Positions 11,610-22,769 are shown, numbered from the stretch's first letter. The stretch is DNA of 64,000 nt from Isoetes taiwanensis (GCA_021234155.1 JAJEKV010000288.1:250001-314000), one strand, 5' to 3'. Notes: generated by a model from the letters alone, not told the origin. Numbers and translations are program-made.

Positions 11610-11664
11610 ATCTAAAGTGCCCCTAAAATGAGCGAGCGATCTCATCCCAGGGGGCACTTTAGAT
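11610..11664. repeat. 14-bp perfect inverted repeat hairpin
   Basis: ATCTAAAGTGCCCC (11610-11623) pairs exactly with GGGGCACTTTAGAT (11651-11664) around a 27-nt loop. A (TA) run precedes the left arm. It could be a fold-back MITE remnant or a terminal inverted repeat pair with its interior lost. Confidence 0.8.
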
Positions 11665-11835
11665 ACAATAAACAATCGTTGCTTGCATCTATCAAACCTA
11701 GCTGATGTTGCAGCCAACCATTCCTTCACAAGTCTGCCATAGTCTGCAAAACAAAACACTACGTATATGTCAGCCTCCTAACATAGTAAGCCACGTACTG
11801 ATGGAAAACCACAATCACACACCACACAATACAAG

Positions 11836-12480
11836 GTGGTGGTGGTGGTGGTGTGTGGTGGTGGTGGTGGTGGTGTGTGTGTGTGTGTGTGGTGGTGGTG
11901 GTGGTGTGTGTGGTGGTGGTGGAGTGTGGTGTGGGACATGGTGGAGTGTGGGGGTGGGGGGTGTGGTGGTGGGGTGTGGGGTGTGGTGGTGGGGTGTGGG
12001 GTGTGGTTGGTGTTGAGTGTGGTGATGGGGTGTGGTGGTGGGGTGTGGTGTGGTGGTGGTGGAGTGTGGGGTGTGGGGTGTGGTGGTGGGGTGTGGTGTG
12101 GTTGTGGTGGAGTGTGGTGGTGGTGGATTGTGGTGTGGGACATGGTGGAGTCCTGGTGGTGTGGTGTGGTGTGGTGGTGGTGGAGTGTGGTGGTGGTGTG
12201 GGACATGGTGGAGTCTGGGTGGTGTGGTGTGGTGGTGGTGGAGTGTGGTGGTGGTGGTGGGTGTGGTGGTGGTAGAGGAGTGTGGTGGTGGTGGTGGAGG
12301 AGGTGTGGTGGTGGTGGTGGAGTGTGGTGGTGGTGGAGGAGGTGGTGATGGTGGTGGTGTGTGAGGTGGTGGTGGTGGAGTGTGGTGGTGGTGGTGTGTG
12401 GTGTGGGAGTGTGGCGGTGGGAGATGGTAGAGTGTAGTGGTGGGAGATCGTGGGGTGTGGTGTGGGACATGGTGGATGCC
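11836..12480 (-). repeat. GGTGGT-rich array (inverse of the 6.4-kb array)
   Basis: On the plus strand this is GTGGTGGT and GTGTGGTGG units with interspersed GGGACATGGTGGAGT variants. On the minus strand it matches the CCACCA composition of 6430-6955, so the two arrays form a large inverted pair about 5 kb apart. The long frames it opens are not genes. Confidence 0.9.
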
Positions 12481-12865
12481 AACAACTCACCACCACCACA
12501 CATACCTCATCTATCATTCTCGCATCCATTGCAACTAAATGCCCCACAGATGGCATCATAGAGACACAACATGACAATACAACCCAACATGATGCAAAAT
12601 GGTAGTAGACATACCTGATTCTTGAAGTGGATTTGATGTTACCTTTTTCGTGTTGATAGAAACAATCTAGATCAAGCTTGAGATTTTTTTGTTGTAACAC
12701 AACTAATAATTGAACATACCGCAAATGGTATGTTTTGGTCTCGAACATTGCTCGCTTCGCTTTTGATTGTGAGTTCAGATTGAATGTGTGGTCTAGAGGA
12801 ACCCTGATTTGGTTATTTCCCTATCATCTTCATCATCCCCGTCACTTTTACTATTTTCCTCCTCG

Positions 12866-13250
12866 TCAGGTTGGATTTGCCCTATGCTTTCTCTTGGGTC
12901 TAGAAGAACTGGCCTCTGCTTTCTCATCGGGAGTTTTATAATAATCCGAGAAGCTCTTCCAATTAACAGCCTCCCCCTTTATATGCAGATAATAAGCCAC
13001 TGCCCAGGTTCCAGGAGCCATTCCACCCCATGTATGTGGCTTCCCTGTAATTCTTTTGTAAATTTGCATGAACTCTTTGTATTGTTCATTGCTCAGATTC
13101 TTCAACCTGTACAAGAAAACATATGCCTTAATTTTTCAGTTTGAACAAAACATTTGGGGGAAAATACAGAGCAGATTTATTTGGAACTCTGTCACCCCAA
13201 AGCTTCTTTAGATCTTCGTGGGGCACAATCTCTTGTTTGAGGAGAGATTT
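12866..13250 (-). CDS. Exons encoding an A-Y-x-L-H-x-K-G domain
   Basis: Read on the minus strand. A first exon begins near 13250 (M-K-S-L-L-K-Q-E-I-V-P-H-E-D-L-K-K-L-W-G) and ends at a GTATTT donor. The next starts at 13106 after TTGTACAG and runs to about 12866: N-E-Q-Y-K-E-F-M-Q-I-Y, then W-A-V-A-Y-Y-L-H-I-K-G-E-A-V-N-W, then a basic end. The 376-residue protein at 20592-21722 contains the matching pattern Y-F-A-R-A-Y-A-L-H-S-K-G-I-T-V-D-W, so they share an unnamed domain. It may be the 5-prime part of the Ulp1-type gene downstream on the same strand, with the GGTGGT array in the intervening intron; that link is inference. Confidence 0.4.
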
Positions 13251-14063
13251 CATCGGTAACCAAGCATGCGTTCAATTCCGACTCCATTAGGGTTCAATCG
13301 GCAAGAAGCGGCAAAAAAAACAGAGGAAGAGGTGATTCTTTCTTAATTCAAAAAGGTGGACAATGACGTGGCATAAAATTCAAAATAACCGACGCTCATT
13401 AATTCGCACTCCCGCAATCTCCGCTTCGGTATGCACCACCCGATTCTCCCAAATCAAAGTTAATGGCATGTGCATAATAGAGGAAGACCCTCATGCCAGG
13501 CCTGCATATGTACACTCTATCCCCTATCTCTATCGGCCTAGCATGCTATGTTTTTGCAGCTGAGAACTCATCCTTGGATGTGAGACAACCCAATCCTCCG
13601 TCAATATCAAACACTAAGAGCTTTCTTTTCCCTAAACCTGCCAATAATAAAACATGATGAAATTGAATAAGAGAAATGTTTAAATTGAATCAGTTTACAT
13701 TCCATCTGCTCATGAGAATCAGTTTACATGCACAATATACCAAATGTATTTAGACCATAAAAAATATAATTTAAACATTCAGGAGTGCAAGTTCAAGGAC
13801 ATGTTTGGAGACCAAAGTGGCATCCAAGGAAGATTTAACTACCAAATGACTCTTCAAGTGCATCTGCCCGTGCTTGTTCTATAGAAGCTATTGTTGAGCA
13901 GCCACGACCCTCACTAATGAGAGCGTCTATCAAGACCTGTCGTCATGAAAGGGCATACTTGTACGTAAATCAGTCTTGTGTAATCTACAACATACAATAA
14001 TGTGCCAATGTTATAATTGATCATGAACAAGGGTCTTGAATAATGTGCCAATGATAAAATTGA
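13251..14063. other. No recognisable gene
   Basis: AT-rich spacer between two minus-strand coding clusters. No domain, RNA gene or clear repeat seen. Confidence 0.5.
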
Positions 14064-15922
14064 TCATGAATAATGTACCTTTGAGTCTTTTCCAGAAATA
14101 AGTAGGTCAACAAACTTGTGCATAAATGCCATCACAAACAACCCGCAAGATGTCAAGTCAGGTTGTTGCGGTACTTCAACGTAATTTATACCTTTTATGT
14201 TATTTTTTCTCAAGTAATCCATTCCTTTGGATGTCTGACTCATCAAGATCTGCGTGTGTAATCTATGCATATAAAATAGTCATGTAAGATTCAGCAAAAC
14301 ATTGAGATTAATTGAAATAAAAAACATATTTCAGGGATGTCATACCCTCTAATTGCCTTTTCATTTGTGGCAAAGCCATTTAAAGGGTTCAGGATATGTA
14401 CAGCTGGTGCATCTAGAACTTTAGACTTGCTCTCAGCAAGAGCAAATATGGCCAACACGAAGTGTTCGTTCTCAAGTACAGGTACGAGGATGTATTGGCA
14501 TTTAGCCATTACTAGCCCAGCAACTCCTTGCTTCACTGCATCTACGACAGACTTTGATGCGTCATTTCTTTTTTTGTTGCTTGAAGCCTCCTTGAATAAG
14601 ACGAAGTTGTAAGCAGAGAACATATGGATTCTGCTTTTCCATTCCTGCGGCAACTTATCATGCAAATATCTAATTGAGCACAAGTCACAAATAAGAGCAT
14701 ATTCATCCTCGAGTTGGCTACGCACAAAGCTTCAATGTCTAGATCAATCACTTTCGTTGGAGGTTTAGGCTGGCTATTCTTGAATGGGAAAAGTGGAGTG
14801 CGAGCCTTCACCGTCTTCATGTTCTCCACCATTCTACAAAGAAGAATAATAGAATGTTAATTGTTTTAAAAAACATACACAAGTACCTTGCAGCGGATTC
14901 TGATTGAGCAATTTTATGCCTACAAAAATAAGTGTATGTAGTCAGAGATGTATTCATATGCTTAATATTTGAATTAGGGATTAGCATACAAGAGTTAATG
15001 ATGCCTATAATTACAATTCCAAGTAATTAAACCCTAAACTAAACACCCAAAACAGGCAAGTCTCACCTTTTTACATTTGTTGCTTCCTTTCTTCAATCTA
15101 CCTTTCTTTTTACCTTTGCTGCCTCGTCCTCCTTTTTCACGAACACCTCTACAGCCTTTGCTGCAACTTTGCAGGCCCTTTCAAGATCTACGCTCTCCAA
15201 TTCAGCTACCCCTTTCACATGTAGGCTCTCCTCTCCCGTGTCATCTACCACCAACAAATTAAAACCCCAATGCAAATTTGGTATAAAGATGGAAAACATT
15301 AAAAATATGCATCTGACATTGAATCCTTGCATCGTGACAGCTTGATGTCATTAGATTGCTCACCATTTAAATCAGCCCGTTCACCTGGAAAATGGCAAGT
15401 TCAGGCTTTTGAGTTCAGCACTAAATTAAAACAGTAAGAATGTAGATAGAGACACTTACTTTTGAATGGCTCGTGTTGCTGTTGTAACAAAGCCAACTCT
15501 GTTTCCACATTTGGGATCTCACCTACAAGAATACATACTAAAATTAATTCATTAACAAATTGGCTAAAAACACTTCTACTAGACCGGTTACCTTGCACAT
15601 CTTCTATCAACGCCTCATGAGGTTTCTGCCCCTGTAGTGTAGCCAACTTCTGCTCTAAAATGTGCTTTGTCCTCCACATTGTCAAAGATTGTTTCTTTCA
15701 CAGGCGACCTAGATGTGGATAGTGTTTTACTACCAAGGACATCATCCTTTGCTGATGTTTCAGATCCAGAGGACTCCTCATATGTCAATTTCAACCATTT
15801 TCCATGAAATTTCTTCGTGCAACCTTTATCATAACAATGAAGTCACAAACATGCAATGCAAATATACATCAATACTACATACTACCTTTCAATGTGGCTG
15901 CTGGTTTCTTGATGCTATCCAT
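14064..15922 (-). CDS. Spliced gene with Ulp1-type cysteine protease-like domain (B)
   Basis: Minus strand. A plausible start is ATG at 15922 (M-D-S-I-K-K-P-A-A-T-L-K) with a donor after 15886. Small exons bounded by GT/AG follow: one encoding K-K-F-H-G-K-W-L-K-L-T-Y-E-E-S, one ending E-A-L-I-E-D-V-Q, one with E-I-P-N-V-E-T-E-L-A-L-L-Q-Q-Q-H, a very short one (G-E-R-A-D-L-N-G) near 15386-15366, and an acidic/Lys-rich exon at 15255-15100. The protease-like domain is at 14832-14300 and 14260-14064: E-N-E-H-F-V-L-A-I-F carries the His and D-L-T-S-C-G-L-F-V-M the Cys. The usual Asp position reads Asn (H-I-L-N-P-L-N-G), so activity is doubtful. A frame change at about 14725 may be real decay or a missed splice. 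Confidence 0.5.
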
Positions 15923-16262
15923 ATCTACATTGAAGAAATTTGTAAGTAGATTAATTGTATTATCTTGTTAACATGTACATCCCAACATGTCAAAAGGTAA
16001 ATGTAAAGGAAAAATTCATGTCAATGAAAAAAAAGCTAAAAAAATTGCAAACTAGATGTAAATCGGAAGTGGTAAAACAGATGTACAATTATAGTATAAT
16101 AATACCTACCAATATGACTGCTGTAAATGTAATAGAAAACTAGAAAGATAGATGTAATCATAATCTCATTTGCATTCTAACATGTTATATGTACATATAA
16201 AGAGAAAATACATAAACCATTATGAAATTACAGATGTGAAAGAGAACTGCTCAAAACAAAGA
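15923..16262. other. No recognisable gene
   Basis: AT-rich sequence between the Ulp1-type gene B start and the LINE. Any promoter for the minus-strand gene would lie here, but I see no convincing element. Confidence 0.4.
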
Positions 16263-16440
16263 TGCAATTACAATTTTAGCGCCAAGGTGAGCGCCACGGC
16301 AAGAGCAGCGATCAGGCAACGATCAGGGCGATCAAGCGATCGGCGACTTGTCGCGATGGTGGTCTACCATCAGGCGAGCTCCTCCACTGCTTGATCTTTC
16401 CTAGGGTTTCATATTTTAGGTTCAATTTCGTATTCTTCTT

Positions 16441-17171
16441 ATGGGGAAAAAGAAAGCAGTTGAAACAGGGGACGATGAGTATGGTAACGAACATCTGATT
16501 TCCCTAATGAGGGAGATGAAATCGGAATTGATGAAAGAAATGAAATCGGAATTGGCATCTCTGCGAATTCTGGTTGAAGAGGTCCTTACTCAAAATAAAG
16601 AGCTCAAGGAAATCAATGCAGAACTCAGAGAGGAGCTCTCTAGAAACACCTCCACCAATGCAGAAATCAAACAGGAGCTTTCTAGAAAGAGTTTGCCACA
16701 GCAGCCGGTTCATACAATGGTCGAATTGGTGGCCCACTAAGGAGCAGCTTTCATTGCATCAAGAGCAGCAAGCATCAGAGAAATCTGATCAACAGAGCAG
16801 GGCACGTAATTTGAAGATATCAGGCATATCTGAACATGAGGAGGAAGATATCGAGGCCATAATTGAAAAATTCTTCAAAGATACCATGCACCTCCATGAA
16901 CACGAGTATGTCCATTGCAAAGATTGGGAAAACCAGAAGCACTCACGGGCCTATCCCGTTAAATTAAAGTAACGTAAGCTTCGTGACAGGTTCGAATAAC
17001 CGATCCGCTTTAAAGGGGCACAGAATCTGGTTAGACTTGGATTTAACACCTGCACAATTGGAAATACGTAAAAAAGAATGGGGAAAGGTTAAGGAAGCCA
17101 GAAATGAAGGTTTTGTGGCATACCTTGATCGGAATGGCAGAGCAATAGTTACCAAAAGAAGAAAGGATTAG
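16441..17171 (+). pseudogene. LINE ORF1 (coiled-coil RNA-binding protein)
   Basis: ATG at 16441 opens a Lys-rich start and a long coiled coil (heptads in K-E-I-N-A-E-L-R-E-E-L-S). A frameshift near 16730 leads into an RRM-like block (R-A-R-N-L-K-I-S-G-I-S-E, near 16800). A second shift near 16970 leads to a C-terminal block (R-I-W-L-D-L-D-L-T-P-A-Q-L) and a stop at 17171. This order matches L1 ORF1p (Transposase_22), a trimeric nucleic-acid chaperone packaged with LINE RNA. ORF2 begins 12 bp later. Confidence 0.75.
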
Positions 17172-17183
17172 GGATTCGGGACC

Positions 17184-20100
17184 TTGAAGGTTATAGCATG
17201 GAACATTCACGGTTTATCCCAGGCTAAAATTCAAGCTACTAGAGATGTTTGGTTGAAGGCTGATTTAATTCTTTTTGTAGAAACTTGGCAGCACCAAGCT
17301 AGCTCTCTACCAGATTTGGAAGGCTTTGATTTGTTGGCAAGAGTATGGAACAACAAGGACACAGGTGCAGGTCGTGGCTTTGGTGGTCTGGTGGCTTATG
17401 TCAGACCACAATACAAGGATAAAGTGTCTCTAGCGTCACAAAATACAGGAAAACAATACTTTTGGCTGAAGATTTTCGCCCGTGACCGTGTTATCTTTTT
17501 AGCGGTATGTTACTTTGCTCCGCTAAACATGTCTATTTATGATCAGCCCAACATGGATAGAGACAACCCTTTTCATGAGCTTACGAAGGATACTCTTTTA
17601 TATAAAGATCAAGGCGAGGTGGTATTAGTTGGGGATTTTAATGCCAGAACCAAGGGAAGTCAAACTGTGTCTTTTGAAAATTTAAATGATGTCAGGCTAT
17701 TTGAAATCGAAGATACCGAAGGAGCTAGATCTTCTGCAGACCCTATCAAGAACCAACTGGGAGACTTTTTCCTAGATTTTGGAACAGCCTGTGGGCTTAA
17801 AAAATGGTACTGGCCAATTCCCTCAGACAGGCTCAATGACTTGTTTCACGCCCACTGGTTCTAGTGTTGTTGATTACTTGTTGAGCACAGACTCCACCTT
17901 GATTGCTGATTTTGTGATAGGTGCAAAGCAACCAGAATCTGACCATGCTCCGCTGCTATTTGACCTCAGTTGCCATGTGACAGAACCTCAGGTCTTAGAT
18001 GGTTTCAAAGCAAAATTGAAACTAAACTATGCATTGCAGGAGAAATATGAGGAATATCTGGAAGATCTTTTGCAAACAACAAGTTGGGCAGGTAACATCG
18101 AAGCTGATTCAAATAAGTTCTCTGATTTGCTCTTATCTACTGCAGCCAAGGTGTTTAGATATTCCAGCCAAAGAAAGTCTCGGTGTAATGGTTGGTGGGA
18201 TGGGGAATGCCAACTTGCTCGCTCTAAATTACCCAAAGGCTGTATCTTTAAACCCAAATGGTACAAGTCACTCATTAGGTAGAAAAAGAGAGCCTATTTT
18301 TCACGAAGGCAATCTCAACTTGGGCAGTGGCTTGGTTCACATCCTCACACTTTCTGAAAGGTGCTTAAAGGTAATAGCCCAGTGACCCCTTTGGATACAG
18401 AAGCATTGTTACAGTTGGTTCATGGGCTGTATTTTGTGGAAAATGCAAGCACTAAGGAAGATCTGCAAGTGGATTCAGATATATTCACGGAAGAAGAAGT
18501 GTCAATGAGGCTCAGTGACATGAGTAATGGTAAGGCAGCGGATCTCCAGGGGTTGAGCGTTGAACTATTGAAATGGGGCGGTGCTTCGGCTTTACAGATC
18601 ACAACAAAGCTATTGAATGATGCAGTGAAATTTGGTCTTTCTAAGGCTTGGCGAGAGATGATTCCCATTCACAAATCTGGAGATAAGAAGATTGTCACTA
18701 ACTACAGAACTATTCTGATTGGAAGCATATTCTCTAAACTATTGGGTAGTCTTTTGGAAAATAAGCTCAACGTTTGGGCTGATGAGAATGGCAAGAGGGC
18801 AAGAGGTCAGGCTGGTTTTAGACACCAGCACAATACCTTGGACCATATTTTGGTATTACGCACAATCATTGAGAAGGCCAAAGATCCTCGTAAATCCCTA
18901 TATCTAGCATTTATAGATTTTTCAAAGGCATTTGACAAAGTTCCGAGGAAAGACTTGGGTGCTAGGATGGATTATTTAGGTGTACCTCCTTCGTGGAAGG
19001 GGGCTGTAGCGAAGTTATATGAGGAAGTAATCATAAAACTCTCTTTGGATTTGAGCATAGAGATACAGAGCACTATAGGAGTCCATCAGGGGTGTCCGCT
19101 GTCGCCTACCCTTTTCGGCTTGAGGATTGGTTGCAGGAGAGATGCATGTTTGGCACTAATTTTGGAGATTATGTACTTCAGCTGTTATTATATGCTGATG
19201 ACATTGTGCTACTGGCTGACACTCCAGACATATTACAGGTACACTTACATCACCTGGCTTCATTTTGTGATGCAAAGCAAATGTCAGTAAACTTAAAGAA
19301 AACAAAAATTATGGTTGTTGGAACTATGCAGAGGCCTACCTTTTTGTACAAAGACGAGGCCCTAGAAATAGTGGATCATTATAAATATCTAGGGTTGGAA
19401 ATTTCAGCCAATTATAAATGGCATGAATGCTTGAAGAGACGAGTGACTGGTGGTAAGGCAGCCCTATATAGTATGCTGGCTAAATGCCATAAGGCCTCTT
19501 TGACAGATTGGGGTCTAAAGAAGATGCTGTTCAAAACGCTTGTGCAAACAATCATTCTTTATGGGTCACCAATTTGGGGGCCATATTTGTCACTCAAGCA
19601 GTGGACGCAGGTTGAAGCAGTGTTGAAAGCTTTTATACGGGAAGAATTGGGCATAAAATGCCAGATCCCATATGCTTCTTGTTATGAGAGCAGTCGATTC
19701 CATTAGAGGTGGAAGCCTTATTTCAAACAATAAACTTTGTTAATAGAGTCCGCAGATCTAGATGCTACTAGGCTACCTCAAATAGCTTTGAATACTTACA
19801 GGTGTGGTTGGTACCACAAGGTACTTGAATGGGCAGAGAAATGGGGTATAACTGAAGCAAATTGGCCAAGCTAATCGCTATAGGTGCCGGGGATCTCATA
19901 CAAACAAATGGTCGTGGGCGAAATTGTGGGCTAATAAGGGTTCGCTGGATGATTTCTTACGTTTTCAAGTAAACCGGATGGTAATATACTCGGACCAAGA
20001 ATATCGAAAAGGTCGATATCCCTAGGTTTAAAACGGTGATTGCAAGATATAGGATCAGCTCTCACAAGCTACGTGTGGAAACGGGAAGATGGTATGGGAT

Positions 20101-20314
20101 TCCTAGAGAAGATAGACTCTGTACTCTGTGTGATTGCAATCAGATCGAGGATGAAAACCATGTATTTGTTGGCTGCCCTGCTTACGAAGAGATTAGAATC
20201 AAACATGGTATCCATTGTTCTAATTTTCAATCCCTGTTTGACATGGATCCTAAAGTAGTAGGTTATTTCATTAGAGATATTGATTCATACCGTTCTATGT
20301 TGTTGAAATTGTAA
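17184..20314 (+). pseudogene. LINE ORF2 (endonuclease and reverse transcriptase)
   Basis: 17184-17864 is an APE-type endonuclease: A-W-N-I-H-G-L, V-E-T-W, V-V-L-V-G-D-F-N-A-R-T. After a frameshift near 17850, S-E-S-D-H-A-P supplies the catalytic Asp-His. A stop at 18280-18282 and a second near 18354 precede the reverse transcriptase (18361-19706): I-D-F-S-K-A-F-D, H-Q-G-C-P-L-S-P, a frameshift near 19115, then L-L-Y-A-D-D-I-V-L-L-A near 19190. The C-terminal segment at 20036-20314 has a C-x2-C...H...C finger (C-T-L-C-D-C-N...N-H-V-F-V-G-C). 19707-20035 is too decayed to read. Such a protein nicks the target and copies its own RNA (target-primed reverse transcription); this copy cannot. Confidence 0.85.
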
Positions 20315-20591
20315 AGTACTTTTCGCTCCATGACCTTCAAGGTCCTAAGCGGGCGTGATCAATACATTACATTACATTACAATACATTCAAGTGCATTTG
20401 TTCTAAGGCAAGAAAGATTCAAATCTATGTACAAATGAAACACTTTAAGTTGTATGTAAAAACTTCAACAGATCTATGCATTGGCTAAACAAAGTCTTAC
20501 TGACCTAGTTGAGGCATTCCAATGATTCGGCGTAACCCTTCTGGCCAGCAACATTCGTGTACACACCGATTCATTGTAGACACCCTAAAGG

Positions 20592-21722
20592 CTAGACATA
20601 ATAGGCAGTAGAGATGTCCACACATAGCATTATCACCATGGTAGAGTCGAGGCAGTCATTACAGTTGGTACATGATGTAACCACATGAGATGTGGATGCT
20701 ATCAGGTCTGATCCATGAACAGGAGCAGGATGCAATGACATTACACCAGATTTCTCCATTTGAGCTATTATCTCATTGATCCTGCTCATACTACTGTTAT
20801 TTCCCTCCAGATTTGTCGTTATGCCTTTGACAGAAGCATCCAATTCAGCCAGTTCATTGCAAAGATTCTCAATTGGTTTCAGCAAGGCATCCATCTCCAT
20901 AACCAAACTTTTCTTTTCTTCTTCAAAGTGGGCTGCCAAGGCAAGTTGCAAATCAATTGGTTGCTTGCTTGATCTTAAGGAGTTCAGCTTGTCCATTTGG
21001 ACTTTCACTTGAGCATCCTTGCTTTGTATATCTCTGCTCAAAGTACTTCTTTCAGCCTCTAATTTATATACATCTGATTCTATTATCTTTCTCCTGATTT
21101 TAAAAGATTTCAACCGATTGCTCAAAGTTAATGAGTCATGGGATCTCCTTTCTAACAATTCTGCCATCAATTTCATGTGCTGCCCTTCTTCAACTGCTGA
21201 TTTACCATGCATGGCTTTCACATTGGAGGATTTCATGGTAATAACTTCAGTTAGGTCAGACTCCTTCTGAGCAGTTTTAGCAGATGCACATGCACTCTCT
21301 TTTAGCCCTTCCCAATCAACAGTTATCCCCTTGGAATGAAGAGCATATGCTCGAGCAAAGTATAGGGGTATATAATGGTTTGCTACATGTGTCCTATTAA
21401 AAACAAACTCATACATTTTAAAAAAGTCATGCATCCATGCTGGCTCGATCCTACTCTCCTGATAACCCCACACTGTTGAAGCTTCACTACCCCAAACTCC
21501 TTGCACTATTTGTAAAAGCCCTGGATAAAGAGTATCAAAATGGTTGCTTCTAAGGTGTTTTACAGTTACCTTCTCAAACTCGGGCTGATGTACTTGTAGC
21601 TTTCTCTTTGCTGATGGAAACGTCCCACCCTTCATTTTCTTTGCTGCATGCTTTGGAGACCTTTGCAATGGCTTCAAACGTGGTGATTTCCTAGGGGAAA
21701 CACGAGATGGAGGCTTTGTCAT
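20592..21722 (-). CDS. Uncharacterised 376-residue coiled-coil protein
   Basis: Intact minus-strand frame. I chose the ATG at 21722 because it is a true ATG followed by a basic, Ser/Pro-rich start (T-K-P-P-S-R-V-S-P-R-K-S-P-R) that could be a nuclear localisation signal. Residues ~95-140 hold a domain ending Y-F-A-R-A-Y-A-L-H-S-K-G-I-T-V-D-W, shared with the exon at 13106-12866. Residues ~180-310 form a long coiled coil (E-R-S-T-L-S-R-D-I-Q-S-K-D and similar). The tail has C-T-N-C-N-D-C. No introns or frameshifts, unlike nearly everything around it, so it may be young or a retrocopy. Function unknown; a role with the Ulp1-type genes is inference from the shared domain. Confidence 0.55.
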   Translation of the reverse strand: MTKPPSRVSPRKSPRLKPLQRSPKHAAKKMKGGTFPSAKRKLQVHQPEFEKVTVKHLRSNHFDTLYPGLLQIVQGVWGSEASTVWGYQESRIEPAWMHDFFKMYEFVFNRTHVANHYIPLYFARAYALHSKGITVDWEGLKESACASAKTAQKESDLTEVITMKSSNVKAMHGKSAVEEGQHMKLMAELLERRSHDSLTLSNRLKSFKIRRKIIESDVYKLEAERSTLSRDIQSKDAQVKVQMDKLNSLRSSKQPIDLQLALAAHFEEEKKSLVMEMDALLKPIENLCNELAELDASVKGITTNLEGNNSSMSRINEIIAQMEKSGVMSLHPAPVHGSDLIASTSHVVTSCTNCNDCLDSTMVIMLCVDISTAYYV

Positions 21723-22030
21723 GATCCCAAACCTAAGAATTGGCCTCCTGATACAGGCTCGGCCTTCTAAGAAGAGCAAGAAGCTTCTGATGCAGAAGTT
21801 TGCCTTCAACACCCAGGAAACTAAGAATCGGCAAGAAAGGATTTTGAATCGGCCACTGAGACTTCCAAATGTGGTTCCCCCAAACCTCCAACCATTAATT
21901 GTGGTATTAATGACCCCCCCTTCAAAATATTGCCTACATTTTGCCTTTGTAAATGTAAAATATGGGCCTTTTTTATATCCACCCTTTTGTGCAACTACCT
22001 AGATTTTATCAGATTGCCCTAGGTTCCCTT
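21723..22030. other. Spacer upstream of the coiled-coil gene
   Basis: Likely 5-prime flank of the minus-strand 376-residue gene. I see no clear TATA box or other site. Confidence 0.35.
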
Positions 22031-22620
22031 ACATTATATGAGATTCAAATAGATTCTATGAAGATTCCCCTAGATACTCTAAGACAATCAAGATTCCCTT
22101 AGATTCTCTAAGATTTTATGAAGATTCCCCTAGATTTTAAGAGATTCACTTAGATATATGAATGTTTTCTTATATTCCCTTATATTTTATGAGATTTTCT
22201 TAGATTCTCTTAGATATTCCTAGATTCCTTTAAATTCTAGAACTTTCTATAGAACTTTCAGAAACATTCTGAAACTTTCAAAACATCCTAGAACTTCTTG
22301 GAAGTACTTCCTTAGATTCCCTTACATTCTCGTAGATTCCCTTACATTCTAGAGTAGAATTTTCTAGAACTTTCTAGAACAATTTAGAACTTTCTGGAAA
22401 GATTTTTATAGATTCCCTTTCATTCTAGAACTTTCTACAACATTCTGGAATTTTTTAGAAGGATTCCCCTAGACTCATTCCATATTATCTTATATTCTAA
22501 AACTTTTTTGAAGTTTCTAGAGCAATCTAGAACTATCTAGAAGATTTCAGAACTTTCTAGGACCTTCTAGAACATTCTATAGCTTTCTAGAACTATCTAG
22601 GACATCATACTATATTTTTA
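22030..22620. repeat. Degenerate AGATTCCCTT and TTCTAGAAC repeat field
   Basis: About 600 bp of imperfect short repeats. The left part is built on AGATTCCC(T/C)TAGATT-like units, the right part on TTCTAGAA(C) units. The stretch 22362-22379 reads TTC-ta-GAA-ct-TTC-ta-GAA, which fits the heat-shock element pattern. Similar pairs recur to about 22600. No coding potential. Confidence 0.75.
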
Positions 22621-22679
22621 TCTTAATTGGGTCATTACCCTTAAGTATGTTTAAAACTTATTTATTTTGGTAAATAAAT

Positions 22680-22760
22680 GCTTGGTCTAGTGGTTAGAAT
22701 ATGGGGCTTAAGGGGCAATGGTCAGAGTTCAAATCCTCCAATTAATATAAAAATTTTAAA
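22680..22760 (+). repeat. tRNA-derived SINE head
   Basis: TGGTCTAGTGG (22683-22693) fits a pol III A box and AGTTCAAATCC (about 22727-22737) fits a B box. Stem bases do not pair as in a working tRNA, and AT-rich sequence follows, so this is a tRNA-derived SINE or tRNA relic rather than a tRNA gene. Confidence 0.55.
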
Positions 22761-22769
22761 AGCCTCTCC

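Larger units (their letters stand above)
16263..20391 (+). mobile_element. L1-type LINE
   Basis: A GC-rich 5-prime leader, then ORF1, ORF2 (endonuclease, reverse transcriptase, zinc finger), and a short 3-prime UTR ending in an ATTAC repeat tail (about 20363-20391). ORF1 of the coiled-coil/RRM type places it in the L1 clade rather than the plant LINEs whose ORF1 carries DUF4283. Frameshifts and stops make the copy inactive. I could not settle a target-site duplication. Confidence 0.85.

Noticed and set aside
11759-12748. 329-codon minus-strand open frame
   Set aside because: It is a His/Thr/Pro translation of the GGTGGT array, for the same reason.
22683-22740. Functional tRNA gene
   Set aside because: A and B boxes fit, but the acceptor and anticodon stems do not pair convincingly; better as a SINE head.
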